Part shown: in pieces, positions 50,773-61,171 of the stretch | Layout of the letters: the number at the start of each line of letters is the position of its first letter | Numbering within the stretch: the stretch's first letter is position 1 | Source of the DNA: an uncultured Rikenellaceae bacterium | GTDB lineage: Bacteria > Bacteroidota > Bacteroidia > Bacteroidales > Rikenellaceae | Direction: 5' to 3' | Assembly: GCA_944325305.1 (NCBI GenBank) | Contig: CALUZO010000007.1 | Coordinates: 45,312-109,311 of the forward strand | Length of the DNA stretch: 64,000 bases | The notes under the pieces: generated by a model | Database searches by the model: none | Seen by the model: only the letters and a program-made list of their open reading frames with translations | Told to the model about the DNA's origin: nothing | Program-made: the position numbers and the translations under genes

Positions 50773-51513
50773 TTAACCTCTTTCATATATTCCGTCTGAC
50801 ACCTTGCGAAATTTGCCGATCATTTGATCGGGATCGAACGCAACATAACGTAAAGCTTGATTAACATAAAGACCTGGTTGCATAAGTGACTTGGAGACAA
50901 CAGATCCAGCTCCTATTGTCACAGCATCGCAAATCGTTATGCCCGAACATATCAGACATCGAGACCCTACATATACATTATTGCCAATCCGGATTTCACC
51001 ATCTACCCGCCAACGCTCGGGACCTTGTTTGCTGTGATAGAAACCGTGTGTCCAAAGTTGGCTTCCCGAACCGACCAAAATGGAGTGGTCACCGATGCGT
51101 ACACTATCGACCAAATCTATTGTATGGTCTATTCCGATGATTGCATTGTTTCCCAACACCAACTCTGATTTCCGTATGTTTGCCCTTGAAGAGGTTATCT
51201 TGTTTAGTTTATTGATTACTGCATCTTTGCCGAGTCGCACGTCAAAGTGACCTTTAAGTACATTCCAGTTTTTGATTTTGGCATTTTCTCCCAGCTCTAA
51301 ACTCTCGACGGCAATCAGATTACCGCTCTTTATTTTCGTCCCTTTACCCAGCCGCACAGAAGACGCTAAAATCAGCGAAAAACCAACCCGACTGCCCTTA
51401 TCAAAGACATATGAGGCCTTCCCCCAAAAAAGTTTTATCAGAGGAAATGCCAACCAAGACGGCAGCAGGAACATTATAAAACCAATAACAAACCGCATCA
51501 TATAATATAACAA
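50773..51513 (-). CDS. Membrane-anchored hexapeptide-repeat acyltransferase
   Basis: The product has 246 residues. One hydrophobic helix (residues about 6-30) is followed by a left-handed beta-helix of hexapeptide repeats (SVRLGKGTKIKSGN; NAIIGIDHTIDL; EIRIGNNVYVGSRCLI). The WTHGFYHS and GAGSVVSKS segments are typical of sugar O-acetyltransferases. It probably acetylates a sugar of the repeat unit using acetyl-CoA. It lies between wzx and the asparagine-synthase-like gene. Confidence 0.85.
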   Translation of the reverse strand: MLYYMMRFVIGFIMFLLPSWLAFPLIKLFWGKASYVFDKGSRVGFSLILASSVRLGKGTKIKSGNLIAVESLELGENAKIKNWNVLKGHFDVRLGKDAVINKLNKITSSRANIRKSELVLGNNAIIGIDHTIDLVDSVRIGDHSILVGSGSQLWTHGFYHSKQGPERWRVDGEIRIGNNVYVGSRCLICSGITICDAVTIGAGSVVSKSLMQPGLYVNQALRYVAFDPDQMIGKFRKVSDGIYERG

Positions 51514-51556
51514 TGGCTTACCACCGTTTCAAATATTTCATATTTTGTCGCATGTG

Positions 51557-53329
51557 TTATTTACAGACAACATTGTTTCTATAGTAGACACACAATGCAC
51601 TTAAATAATTCGCGAATTTTGACAAATAGGCATCTTTTAAAAGCCACTTTCCTTCATGGGCTATAATTTCCTGTGCTTTCTTGTCGTATTTGAAACGACG
51701 GCAAAACGATTCTTTCGATGCCAAATCCTCTCGAAGTACTTGCGTTATCTTGTTTCCAAATACGCCATTCATCATTAAATGCTGAGATAAAGAGACAGCC
51801 TTGGCGCGGACCATCACATTCCATGGTAATTCTTTTGAAAAAGCTTTGCGAAGTACATATTTATTCACCCGAATTTTCTTGTTGCCGAAACCAGACAAGC
51901 CTGACATCGTTCGGTTAGCCAATTCCCATGGGATTGTCGATGCAAAGCGGTTTAATTCGTAGTCATAGAAAGGCAGAATTACATGCACCTGCTCTCGTAT
52001 GCCCATGTCGACCATGTAACGCATGTCGTTTATATACTGTTCGTGCCATTTCCGTTCTACAATGCGATTGAATATTTCTCTGGGTAACATCCCTTTTTTC
52101 AGATCAATTGCATACCAGTCGCATATAGCTTTGAAATTAGTTTTGTCATAGCCCCATGTTCCGTACTTTACTGGGTCCGCCATAAACTTTCGCTGTAATA
52201 TGAACCACTCCGGAACCATTGCACTTATTAATAAATGGGAATATTTTATTCGACGATCCGCAGAATTGTATAATCCCAATGACAATGAAATCTGCTCATA
52301 CGCTTTCACAAGCTCCTTTCCCAACCAAGAGGAGGTCATGCCATGTCGAGAAATTCTATCCAGCACCCACATGTCGACCTTGTTTACCGAAGGGGTATGC
52401 AAACGCGTATCCTGTCCTGCAAAATAACGTATATCGCCTCTTACTTTAGGCTGGGGACGGAAAATCCAGTTTCCTTCATAAGGATTGTTCGCTTTCATCA
52501 AGTCGGCCTCATAATCGGCCACTATATGTTTGTCTGTCGGATCTATTGTGATGATTTCTGGCTCGTACCCTAAGTAATTTGCTACCTTACGGGCATAGAC
52601 AGTCTCGTCCGATTGTGTGTTTGCCACTCGATAAGAGACCGTACGCACCTGATTCGGGCAGATATTATGTAAAGATGCCAGCATGACACACGAATCAATG
52701 CCCCCGGAAAGATATACTACATTTTCATTTCCAGCATAATCAGCATGTACATGCAAGATATGTTCACGTAATAGACGGATGTTTTCCTCTTCGGACAAAT
52801 CGTTTTCTTTATATTCTATCGGTAGATCTTTCTTTTCCTCGCATTCTACCGTACCGCCTGCCACCCAACGGAGAGAATGCCCGACAGGAACCTCTTTTAT
52901 GTTTTCATAGATTGTATATCCATTCACTACGTATTGCTGATATAGCAAAAAATCCGTATGAAATTTGCTCAAGTCAGTCGTAATATTTCGAGCGATATCA
53001 TGCATGTTGGTTCCTATGATTAGTCGGCCTGTCGTCGTGTCATAATGATAATAGCCCGACTTCTGTCCCATGGTATCACGTAACATATGAACCTCTTTAC
53101 GTTGCTCATCCACTAAAAGTATAAAATATCCGCCTACAAAAATTCGATCCGCCTGTTCAAAAGAGAGTTTCTCTGACAAAACTGATATTGCCGATGAACG
53201 CTCCTCCAATGACAAATGAGTATTCAGACAGCCATTTGCCCATAATACTCGAGAACCAGTCCGATGGAATAACTCATTCCACCCGCTCTTGCCATACCGG
53301 ATTCCTTCTCTTTCTATTTCCAGATACAT
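51557..53329 (-). CDS. Asparagine-synthase-like ligase lacking the glutaminase cysteine
   Basis: The product has 590 residues. The N-terminal region (1-150) follows the Ntn glutaminase fold of AsnB, but the sequence begins MYLEIE, so the essential Cys2 nucleophile is absent. The synthetase half has an intact PP-loop, SGGIDS at residues 208-213, so adenylation of a carboxylate remains likely. It may therefore use free ammonia or another amine, as beta-lactam synthetase and related members do. In this operon the acceptor could be the carboxyl group of a uronic or nonulosonic acid, giving an amide; that is speculative. It is seven bases from the phosphatase gene. Confidence 0.82.
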   Translation of the reverse strand: MYLEIEREGIRYGKSGWNELFHRTGSRVLWANGCLNTHLSLEERSSAISVLSEKLSFEQADRIFVGGYFILLVDEQRKEVHMLRDTMGQKSGYYHYDTTTGRLIIGTNMHDIARNITTDLSKFHTDFLLYQQYVVNGYTIYENIKEVPVGHSLRWVAGGTVECEEKKDLPIEYKENDLSEEENIRLLREHILHVHADYAGNENVVYLSGGIDSCVMLASLHNICPNQVRTVSYRVANTQSDETVYARKVANYLGYEPEIITIDPTDKHIVADYEADLMKANNPYEGNWIFRPQPKVRGDIRYFAGQDTRLHTPSVNKVDMWVLDRISRHGMTSSWLGKELVKAYEQISLSLGLYNSADRRIKYSHLLISAMVPEWFILQRKFMADPVKYGTWGYDKTNFKAICDWYAIDLKKGMLPREIFNRIVERKWHEQYINDMRYMVDMGIREQVHVILPFYDYELNRFASTIPWELANRTMSGLSGFGNKKIRVNKYVLRKAFSKELPWNVMVRAKAVSLSQHLMMNGVFGNKITQVLREDLASKESFCRRFKYDKKAQEIIAHEGKWLLKDAYLSKFANYLSALCVYYRNNVVCK

Positions 53330-53335
53330 AATTTT

Positions 53336-54467
<1,132 letters not shown>

Positions 54468-54468
<1 letters not shown>

Positions 54469-55508
54469 TACTGGATATCTTCAGGATATATGATTTCGTT
54501 GGCCGGAATCTCCTTAATTACTCGTTTCCCTACCACTTCTGACAATTGGCTCCATTTGTAGCCGTCTCCTGGGCTCAGCATGTGGAGGTCTTCTGGCTTA
54601 ATAACCTCATTCACTTTCATGAGTCTTTTTGTTGCAATCGATCTTTCAAGCTTGATTTTTGCCGTTTGGACGCTCTTATCGATATACAATTCTTCCTTTC
54701 CAAGCCATTTTTCCGCTACACGGATATCCCTGACTAAACGGTTTACTCCATCTGGTCCTAGCGAACCGGCTTGATCAGTTCCTTTCATCCGACGGTCTAT
54801 TGTAATGTGTTTCTCTATTATCTCTGCTCCCATTCCAATTGCAACAATCGGTGCTGAAATCCCGATGGTATGATCCGAGAATCCGATCCGGTATTGTGGA
54901 TAGTGTTTTTTTAAGTATAAAATCGTACGTAAATTCAGATTGTCGGGCTCTGTCGGATACTGCGACACGCAGTGAAGGATTGAGATGTCGGAGTGGTGTC
55001 GGGTAATCACCTCCAGCGCCTCATCCAACTCCTTCTTCCCGGCCATACCCGTAGAAAGGATGATCGGGATCTTCGTCTCCGCCATAGCACTCAGCAACGG
55101 CAGGTTGGTCAAATCGCGACTGGCCACCTTCAGATAGTCGGGCGTAAACAGTTTTAGTAGCGAAAGGCATCCTTTAGCGCACAGTGTCTCCACGAAATCA
55201 AGTCCGAAAGATTTGGCATGTTTATACACTTCATAATGCTCTTCATCGGAAAGTTCCAATGCAGCCCGATGCTCTCCATATGTCTTACCGAATGAATTCG
55301 GGTTGATATATGGACGACTCATTTGAGAGGTACTCAATTCTTCATTCAGATCTCTCTTGGTCATTTTTACAGCATTCATCGGTTCAAGGTCCAGGTTGAA
55401 TACTTCCTCGTGAACTGGGCGTGCAACGAGTTCCACTAGTAATTTTGCTATGTCGACCGATCCATTATGATTCTGACCGATCTCGCCGATTATATATGTT
55501 TTATCCAT
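54468..55508 (-). CDS. NeuB-family nonulosonic acid synthase
   Basis: The product has 346 residues. The N-terminal TIM barrel begins YIIGEIGQNHNGSVDIAK and includes DFVETLCAKGCL, LKVASRDLTNLPLL and ILHCVSQYPTEPDNLNL; GFSDHTIG and EKHITIDRRMKGTDQAGSL are the catalytic signatures. A C-terminal SAF (antifreeze-like) domain starts near residue 285. The family condenses phosphoenolpyruvate with a six-carbon sugar to give Neu5Ac, Kdn, legionaminate or pseudaminate. The product cannot be decided from sequence; the accompanying phosphatase favours a phosphorylated substrate such as mannose-6-P or ManNAc-6-P. Confidence 0.92.
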
Positions 55509-55520
55509 TATGATATAGGT

Positions 55521-56273
55521 CTATTTTTGATTTTTATTGATTTCTACGATCATCGATGCTTTGTATTCCGGATGTTGATCCAGGTAGGCTAGAACAGACT
55601 CGGCGTTCATCCGGCATCCTTGTCCTATCATCTCGGTATACAATCGGGAAGCATTCTGAAAGTCTGCTTCCGTATCAATGGTCAGTCGAATGTCATTTCG
55701 GACTGCGATCTCTTGAGGCACAAGAAGCCACTGGATCGAGAAAAGATCCGGATGAGTATAAATATAGTTCGTTACATGTTCGTGATAGAGTTTCTCTTGT
55801 GTAAGTCGGGCAACAGATTCCATTGCAGACAATGTGACGTATTCGCTCCAGAATCCGAAGTGAGTTTTTATGGAAGGCGTTCCTGCTACATCATAACTAA
55901 TGTAATCACAAGATGAGTCGGAAGCATAGCCGATGAGTTGCTGTAATGATTCTTCATCCAGAAAAGGATTATCCGAACAGATCCGGATTGCTCCAGTAAT
56001 TTGGTTTCCCTTCGCACATTCGATGAACCGAGAAAGGACGTCTGTTTCACTTCCGCGGAAACAACAGACATGTCGTTCCCGACAGAATGTCTCAATCAGA
56101 TCATCTTGCGGATTGGTTGTTGTGGCAACAAATACTGGAACCTGAATACGATTTATTTTGTCAATAATAATATCCAGTATCGTTTTATCCTTATAAAATG
56201 GCAACAATACCTTTTTCGGCATTCTTGTCGATCCGAGCCTAGCTTGTATGATTACAGAAATATTTTTCTTCAT
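55521..56273 (-). CDS. SpsF-like CMP-nonulosonate cytidylyltransferase
   Basis: The product has 250 residues with a GT-A-like nucleotidyltransferase fold. The opening SVIIQARLGSTRMPKKVL is the CTP-binding loop of the KdsB/NeuA/SpsF group, and ICSDNPFLDEESL holds the metal-binding Asp. It would activate the nonulosonic acid as the CMP sugar. SpsE (NeuB-like)-SpsF neighbours occur also in Bacillus spore-coat glycan loci. It is 12 bp from neuB and 40 bp after wecA. Confidence 0.85.
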   Translation of the reverse strand: MKKNISVIIQARLGSTRMPKKVLLPFYKDKTILDIIIDKINRIQVPVFVATTTNPQDDLIETFCRERHVCCFRGSETDVLSRFIECAKGNQITGAIRICSDNPFLDEESLQQLIGYASDSSCDYISYDVAGTPSIKTHFGFWSEYVTLSAMESVARLTQEKLYHEHVTNYIYTHPDLFSIQWLLVPQEIAVRNDIRLTIDTEADFQNASRLYTEMIGQGCRMNAESVLAYLDQHPEYKASMIVEINKNQK

Positions 56274-56313
56274 ATCTTATTTGAAATAAAATGCTTGATA
56301 TTTTTCCTTAAAA

Positions 56314-57420
56314 TTACATCCTATTTTTTATCTTTTTGGATAGCCAGATATTCAGAACAGTCCAAATGAGAATATCCTCTATCAATAATAATGTAATATT
56401 TACGATTGGTGACAACAATACATTAAACAGTGTGATTACTATCGAAATGGTAATCAGTGCAAGCATTACTTGACGTTGATCCATTCCTAATGCCAGTAAT
56501 TTATGATGTATATGATTTTTATCCGGCATAAAAGGGCTCTTCCCATTACGTACGCGGTACAAATAAACTCTTACTACGTCAAAACAAGGTACTATTAACG
56601 GAGAAAAAGCCAATATCATCGGGTTTTGTAAAAGAATATTGCTCTCTGATGCAAATTGATGCAATTGAATTCCAAGAAAGCAAAGAATCACACCAATTGT
56701 CAAACTGCCGGTATCGCCCATGAAAATTTTACGATTATGTTTGGGGCCACCAAAAACATTATAATAGAAAAAAGAAACCAGTGCTCCGAGTGAGGCAAAC
56801 GCTAAAATCGCATAAATATATTTCTGTAATAGGAAAAAACAGATACCGTAAAAAAGCAATGCTACACAACTTAATCCAGAGGCAAGACCATCGACTCCAT
56901 CAATAAGATTGATTGCATTAATGATAAAAACTATGGCTAAAACCGTTAATGGATAACTTACCCAATGAGGCATTATCCAAACTCCTGCTATGCCATTCAG
57001 ACTTTCAATTTGTACTCCTCCAATAATTAAAAATATGGCACTCAATATCTGACCTGAAAATTTCCCTCGATATCGAACTCCGATCAAATCATCAACAATC
57101 CCAATCAAATACAAGATCATTACTGAACAATATCCCAATGCCAATGCTGCAGTATTGTCGATTACAGCCTCCAAAAATTGCATATTTCCCATGGCAACAC
57201 TTACACCCAACAATAATGCAAATGAAAAGAAAATCACCGGCTTAAAGATAACTCCCCCTAAGCGAGGAATGAATGTAGTGTGTATTTTTCGCTCATCCGG
57301 CATATCGAATATTTTTTTCCGGAAAGAGACCAGTAAAATTATAGGAATAAATACTCCTACTAAAAGGGCAGATAAGCCAAAGGCTAAACAAATATTCAAA
57401 ACCCAAAGATACATAGTCAT
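56314..57420 (-). CDS. wecA: WecA/MraY-type undecaprenyl-phosphate sugar-1-phosphate transferase
   Basis: The product has 368 residues with about eleven transmembrane helices. Family motifs are present: IPRLGG, the first Asp pair GIVDDLIG, NAINLIDGVDGLASG, MGDTGSL and the HIHHKL loop that distinguishes WecA-like from MraY enzymes. It transfers GlcNAc-1-phosphate or a related sugar phosphate to undecaprenyl phosphate, starting the repeat unit. As the first gene of the operon it has a near-perfect promoter upstream. No NusG-like (UpxY) regulator accompanies it, unlike many Bacteroides capsule loci. Confidence 0.93.
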   Translation of the reverse strand: MTMYLWVLNICLAFGLSALLVGVFIPIILLVSFRKKIFDMPDERKIHTTFIPRLGGVIFKPVIFFSFALLLGVSVAMGNMQFLEAVIDNTAALALGYCSVMILYLIGIVDDLIGVRYRGKFSGQILSAIFLIIGGVQIESLNGIAGVWIMPHWVSYPLTVLAIVFIINAINLIDGVDGLASGLSCVALLFYGICFFLLQKYIYAILAFASLGALVSFFYYNVFGGPKHNRKIFMGDTGSLTIGVILCFLGIQLHQFASESNILLQNPMILAFSPLIVPCFDVVRVYLYRVRNGKSPFMPDKNHIHHKLLALGMDQRQVMLALITISIVITLFNVLLSPIVNITLLLIEDILIWTVLNIWLSKKIKNRM

Positions 57421-57457
57421 GTTTTTATCGGGTTGTACCGTTCCCTTATATTTAATA

Positions 57458-57489
57458 CAAAAGTACTTTATCCAATACCATAAAACAAA
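57458..57489 (-). promoter_or_regulatory. Promoter of the polysaccharide operon
   Basis: TTTG (57489-57486), 20 bases, TACTTTTG (57465-57458) on the minus strand: an exact match to the consensus. The wecA start lies 37 bases downstream. It is not flanked by inverted repeats that would suggest phase variation. Confidence 0.7.
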
Positions 57490-58030
57490 TTTGCTAATTA
57501 GTTTTCTTAATAAGGTATCGGAATATGTTCAAAATTTTATTAAAAATCTTGTTAAAACAATATGTTATATAAACATTATATGGTTATATCGCATAAAATC
57601 GATCTTTATAATAGCATCGAGATTTGTATTGCCATACATCACTATATCTGTTTTTGTGAAAATTGCATTCATCTCCCTCCTAATTGAAATCAATTTAGTT
57701 CCTGTGTATGTTAACGCTCGTATTTCATTGAGGCAAATTTAATGATTTAGTGTTCGAAGTAATCATTTTTTGTTAATCGTAGTGTGTTTTTTATGTGTTG
57801 GATGAATTTTTTCATGTATTTTATTTACACCAATTATCGTATATGGTTAGTATCTGGATTGTTAGCTGTAAATAATTTCAAATGGCGAAAATATTTTCGA
57901 TGTGGAGGTTGTAGAATGTTTAATATCAATATTATACTCGCCATTTATGTAAAGACATATCTTGTCGGCATTATGAATCTCGCAGTCATATGTCGTAATA
58001 ATAAGATGTCTGCATATTCAAATCGAGTTA
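57490..58030. other. AT-rich intergenic region upstream of the wecA promoter
   Basis: Strongly AT-rich, only short frames, no recognisable gene, tRNA or repeat. Confidence 0.5.
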
Positions 58031-58540
58031 TTAATTAATCGAATACCTCAGGCATTTGTTGTGGTTTGTGAGGTGTTGAATAAGAAGTTGCATATTTCTT
58101 TTGGGAGTATATTCTGTTGAACATAACTCAATCCATTGATGGTCTTTCTTGTAATAGATACTGTTATCCTTATAGGTGTATGGAGTTAAAACCAACAGGA
58201 CTAATGACATCTTGGTCTTGATCTTGAACGGCACAATGTTTATGGAATTTACAAATCCTCTAGTATATTGTAGATTCTGAATAACACGGTCTTGAACGTA
58301 TGACACATCTGCATTGAATATCCGATGAAGACGGTTATATTGGGATTGATATTTTTTTATTTTAAGTATTTTGTCTTCATTGGTATGAGTAAAAAAATAG
58401 TTGTACAATAAAGACGTTTTTGAAGTCACTAGTTTCCTGTCAGACTTTTTTGGTTTGATGGAAGTTTGTGCGCAATATTTAAATTGTCTTTCTTCCTTTC
58501 GTATGCGACGTTTTAATTCGCTATACAATACATGTGCCAA
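58031..58540 (-). CDS. Hypothetical basic protein, AT-rich region
   Basis: The product has 169 residues. I do not recognise it. It is very basic at the N-terminus (RRIRKEERQF, KPKKSDRKL), with no signal peptide or transmembrane helix. The codon use is AT-rich, matching the neighbouring polysaccharide genes rather than the rest of the window. It is isolated by 610 bp from wecA and by 1.2 kb from the tRNA. It may be a cargo gene or a decayed regulator from the acquired segment. Confidence 0.4.
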   Translation of the reverse strand: MAHVLYSELKRRIRKEERQFKYCAQTSIKPKKSDRKLVTSKTSLLYNYFFTHTNEDKILKIKKYQSQYNRLHRIFNADVSYVQDRVIQNLQYTRGFVNSINIVPFKIKTKMSLVLLVLTPYTYKDNSIYYKKDHQWIELCSTEYTPKRNMQLLIQHLTNHNKCLRYSIN

Positions 58541-59734
58541 ACCTTTTCTACAGTGTGGGTAGAATAACAGATACCACTTTATAACTTTCCGATTGAATGT
58601 GTCTTAAATCGATAGCGTTAAAGTTGTTAGTTGGGATCTGGAGATAATAACCATTTTAAAATAATATGTTATTTTAACTATGGATATTGCAAGGCTTTGC
58701 CGTGCTTCTTTTATATGTCTGACTGTTAATGTATTGATGGTTGTTTGTAGGTTGAGGTATTGATATTAATACTTTGGTAAACCTTATTTTATTTTTATTC
58801 TAATGAGCCTTTATTGTTGTGGAGGAAATAAATGAAAAAAACACAAACACTGCACAAATGTAAGTAAAACCTTTATCTTATACAAAATTGTAATTGCATA
58901 TTTACCGGATAATCTATCCTCACAATCATACTATCTGTTTGTGTGATGTATATTGCTTATTGTTAATAATATACATTTACTTGTGTCAATAATTTTTTAT
59001 ACGAATGCTTAGATAGCATGAACAGTTTCATATTTGATAAAACTAATGCCTATGTTTTTGTTCATTATGTAAATGATATCTTATTGTTGTTTGTTAAAAT
59101 ATATAGGTTGTTCCAAAACTTAAATACAAAATTTATTAGGATCTGGAGAATGCTTAATAGTAGCTTGTATCTTTTGTGTCACAATAGTAGGCATAGGTAA
59201 TAGAAATATGGGGGGGAATGGAAATGGTATTGAGGTATAACTGCATGAGAATCACCGAAGAGTGAGCATATTTGCCTAGCCAAATCAATATGACTGCATA
59301 TTGTTATGCTGTTATTAGTAGGTATTTGTTGTGCGAAGAGATTGGTATTTATGAAAGAGAATTGTCAAGGCGATTGAAAATTAGTAAACACACCCTGCTA
59401 GAGAATGAACTGGTGTTGCGTAATTAATGTGTACATATATAAGATGTAATAGACGTTGTATATATTGTAGCATGGGGAAATATGAACAGTCTATTCGTAT
59501 TATATAACGATGCAATCCATATGTGTTGTATGAATGTAGTTTGCATAGAGCATTACTGAAGGAGAATGAGTTTCTGCAATAGTAGGAATAATGGGCTTTT
59601 ACGTTATACGATCCCTTAGTTTTTATTTGACTTATTTTGCATATGTGCCTAAAGATAATGTCTTATAAAGGCTTTGCATTTATGAAATCTATTTATTTGT
59701 AAAAGCCGTAGCGTTGTCATAAGTAGATAAAAAA
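58541..59734. other. AT-rich gene-poor region
   Basis: About 1.2 kb without a convincing gene. A 60-codon frame at 59018-59200 and a 45-codon frame at 59290-59427 are the only candidates. The latter reads EREL-SRRLKISKHTL, resembling a helix-turn-helix fragment, so it may be the remnant of a regulator or integrase. No terminal inverted repeats or target duplications were seen. Confidence 0.45.
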
Positions 59735-59756
59735 AAGCCATCTTTCGAGATGGCTT
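59735..59756 (-). terminator. Terminator below tRNA-Pro(CGG)
   Basis: AAGCCATCT (59735-59743) and AGATGGCTT (59748-59756) around TTCG. On the minus strand it is followed by a run of Ts. Confidence 0.8.
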
Positions 59757-59769
59757 AAATTTTGTTTTG

Positions 59770-59844
59770 TCGGGATGAAAGGATTCGAACCTTCGACCTC
59801 CACGTCCCGAACGTGGCGCGCTAACCGGGCTGCGCTACATCCCG
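59770..59844 (-). tRNA. tRNA-Pro (anticodon CGG)
   Basis: A 75-nt cloverleaf with acceptor CGGGAT/ATCCCG and discriminator A. The anticodon stem CCACG/CGTGG carries loop TTCGGGA, anticodon CGG. The T arm is AAAGG-TTCGAAT-CCTTT when the flanking bases are counted. The D arm matches the tRNA-Pro(TGG) at 20502. CCA is not encoded. Confidence 0.93.
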
Positions 59845-59974
59845 CGACAAAAATCGAGTGCAAATATAGAAAAATAAAATATAATAAGCCAAGCAACTGC
59901 TAAAAAAATAAAGTTGAGGTTTTGTCCCCGCTTCGAATATTTACTCTGTAAATTAACATCCGTGTATTGGACGC

Positions 59975-60937
59975 TTATTTACTCGGTTTGCGCATTCGAT
60001 TCTGGTTCGTACGGCCAGGTCTGTTTCTGCGGTTGTGATTCGCGATAGACGTCTTTTCCCCATCGAGTACTTTCTGGAATATTTTGGGAACTGCCGTCGA
60101 AAAATTCATCTGTTCGCCGGTAACCGGATGAATGAAATCGAGTACCATGGCATGGAGGCAAACCCGCCCGGCCGGATTGGTAACGGCATTATATTTTTTG
60201 TCGCCGGCGATCGGGTTCCCGATATGTTCGAGATGGGCACGGATTTGATTCTTGCGTCCGGTTTGCAGGGAGAGTTCCACCATTGAGAATCCGTTGCGGC
60301 TGGCCAAGACACGATATTCTGTAACGGCTTTCTCGCCCTCGGGGTCGACATATACCTTGAAGTTCTTGTTCTCGGCGAGGGATTCGTTTATCACACCCTC
60401 GGTCGCAGGGAGTTCTCCTTCCGCAATGGCGATGTATTTTCGCGACACGACTGTCTGTTTCCAGTTGCGTTGCATACGGCTTTGTATCTCTTCGCTTTTT
60501 GCGAATACGAGCAACCCGGATGTTTCCCGGTCGAGGCGATGCACTATGAATATCCTGTTGGCCGGATCCGCTTGCTTGACGTGTTCACTCATCAGGTAGA
60601 AGGCCGTACGTGTCCGTTCCTTGTCGGTTCCTACGGTGAGCAGGCCGTTGCGTTTGTCGGCTACTATTATGTAGTCGTCCTCGTAAACTATGCGTATCAT
60701 GGGATGTCTGAATGCTTCTGGACTGCGGCTGGCCGAGACCGTAACCCTGTCGCCTGGTTGCAGCATCGTGTCGAATTGTGTGACGACCACTTTGTTTACC
60801 GATACCTGTCTGTGGGAAAGTTGCGATTTAACCTTGTTGCGACTCTTGTCTGGTTGCGATGCGATAAGAAAATCCAACAGCCGCGACGGCGCAACCACGA
60901 TGCCATCGAACTTAAATTTTGATTCGTTTTTCCTCAT
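59975..60937 (-). CDS. RluA-family 23S rRNA/tRNA pseudouridine synthase
   Basis: The product has 320 residues. An N-terminal S4 RNA-binding domain (residues about 14-70, RLLDFLIASQPDKSRNKVKSQL) is followed by the RluA catalytic domain with Asp136 in IVHRLDRETSGLLVF. QTGRKNQIRAHLEHIGNPIAGDKKY is the family's second signature. A basic Arg/Asn-rich tail (about 295-320) follows. The enzyme converts uridine to pseudouridine; which RNA site is modified is not predictable. It is monocistronic. Confidence 0.94.
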   Translation of the reverse strand: MRKNESKFKFDGIVVAPSRLLDFLIASQPDKSRNKVKSQLSHRQVSVNKVVVTQFDTMLQPGDRVTVSASRSPEAFRHPMIRIVYEDDYIIVADKRNGLLTVGTDKERTRTAFYLMSEHVKQADPANRIFIVHRLDRETSGLLVFAKSEEIQSRMQRNWKQTVVSRKYIAIAEGELPATEGVINESLAENKNFKVYVDPEGEKAVTEYRVLASRNGFSMVELSLQTGRKNQIRAHLEHIGNPIAGDKKYNAVTNPAGRVCLHAMVLDFIHPVTGEQMNFSTAVPKIFQKVLDGEKTSIANHNRRNRPGRTNQNRMRKPSK

Positions 60938-61171
60938 TTGGCATAGTTTATGGTTCTAATTATGGCAAAGTTATGTAAAACAAAGCGGTAAATGACATGA
61001 CCCACAGGCTTTATTGAAAAAATATAGGCGAGTAAAAATATCTAATGATAAATTGCCGCAAAAAATCTTGAGATCAGCTTGACGGATAAAAACGGCAGGA
61101 ATTTTGAGACAGCGGTCGTAAGACTTGATATATAAACCAGCAACTCAATAGTTTAATTAAATTTATTTATT

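Noticed and set aside
57155..57742. 195-codon plus-strand frame overlapping wecA
   Set aside because: It lies antisense to the strongly supported wecA gene and across its promoter; its amino acid composition is that of a shadow frame.
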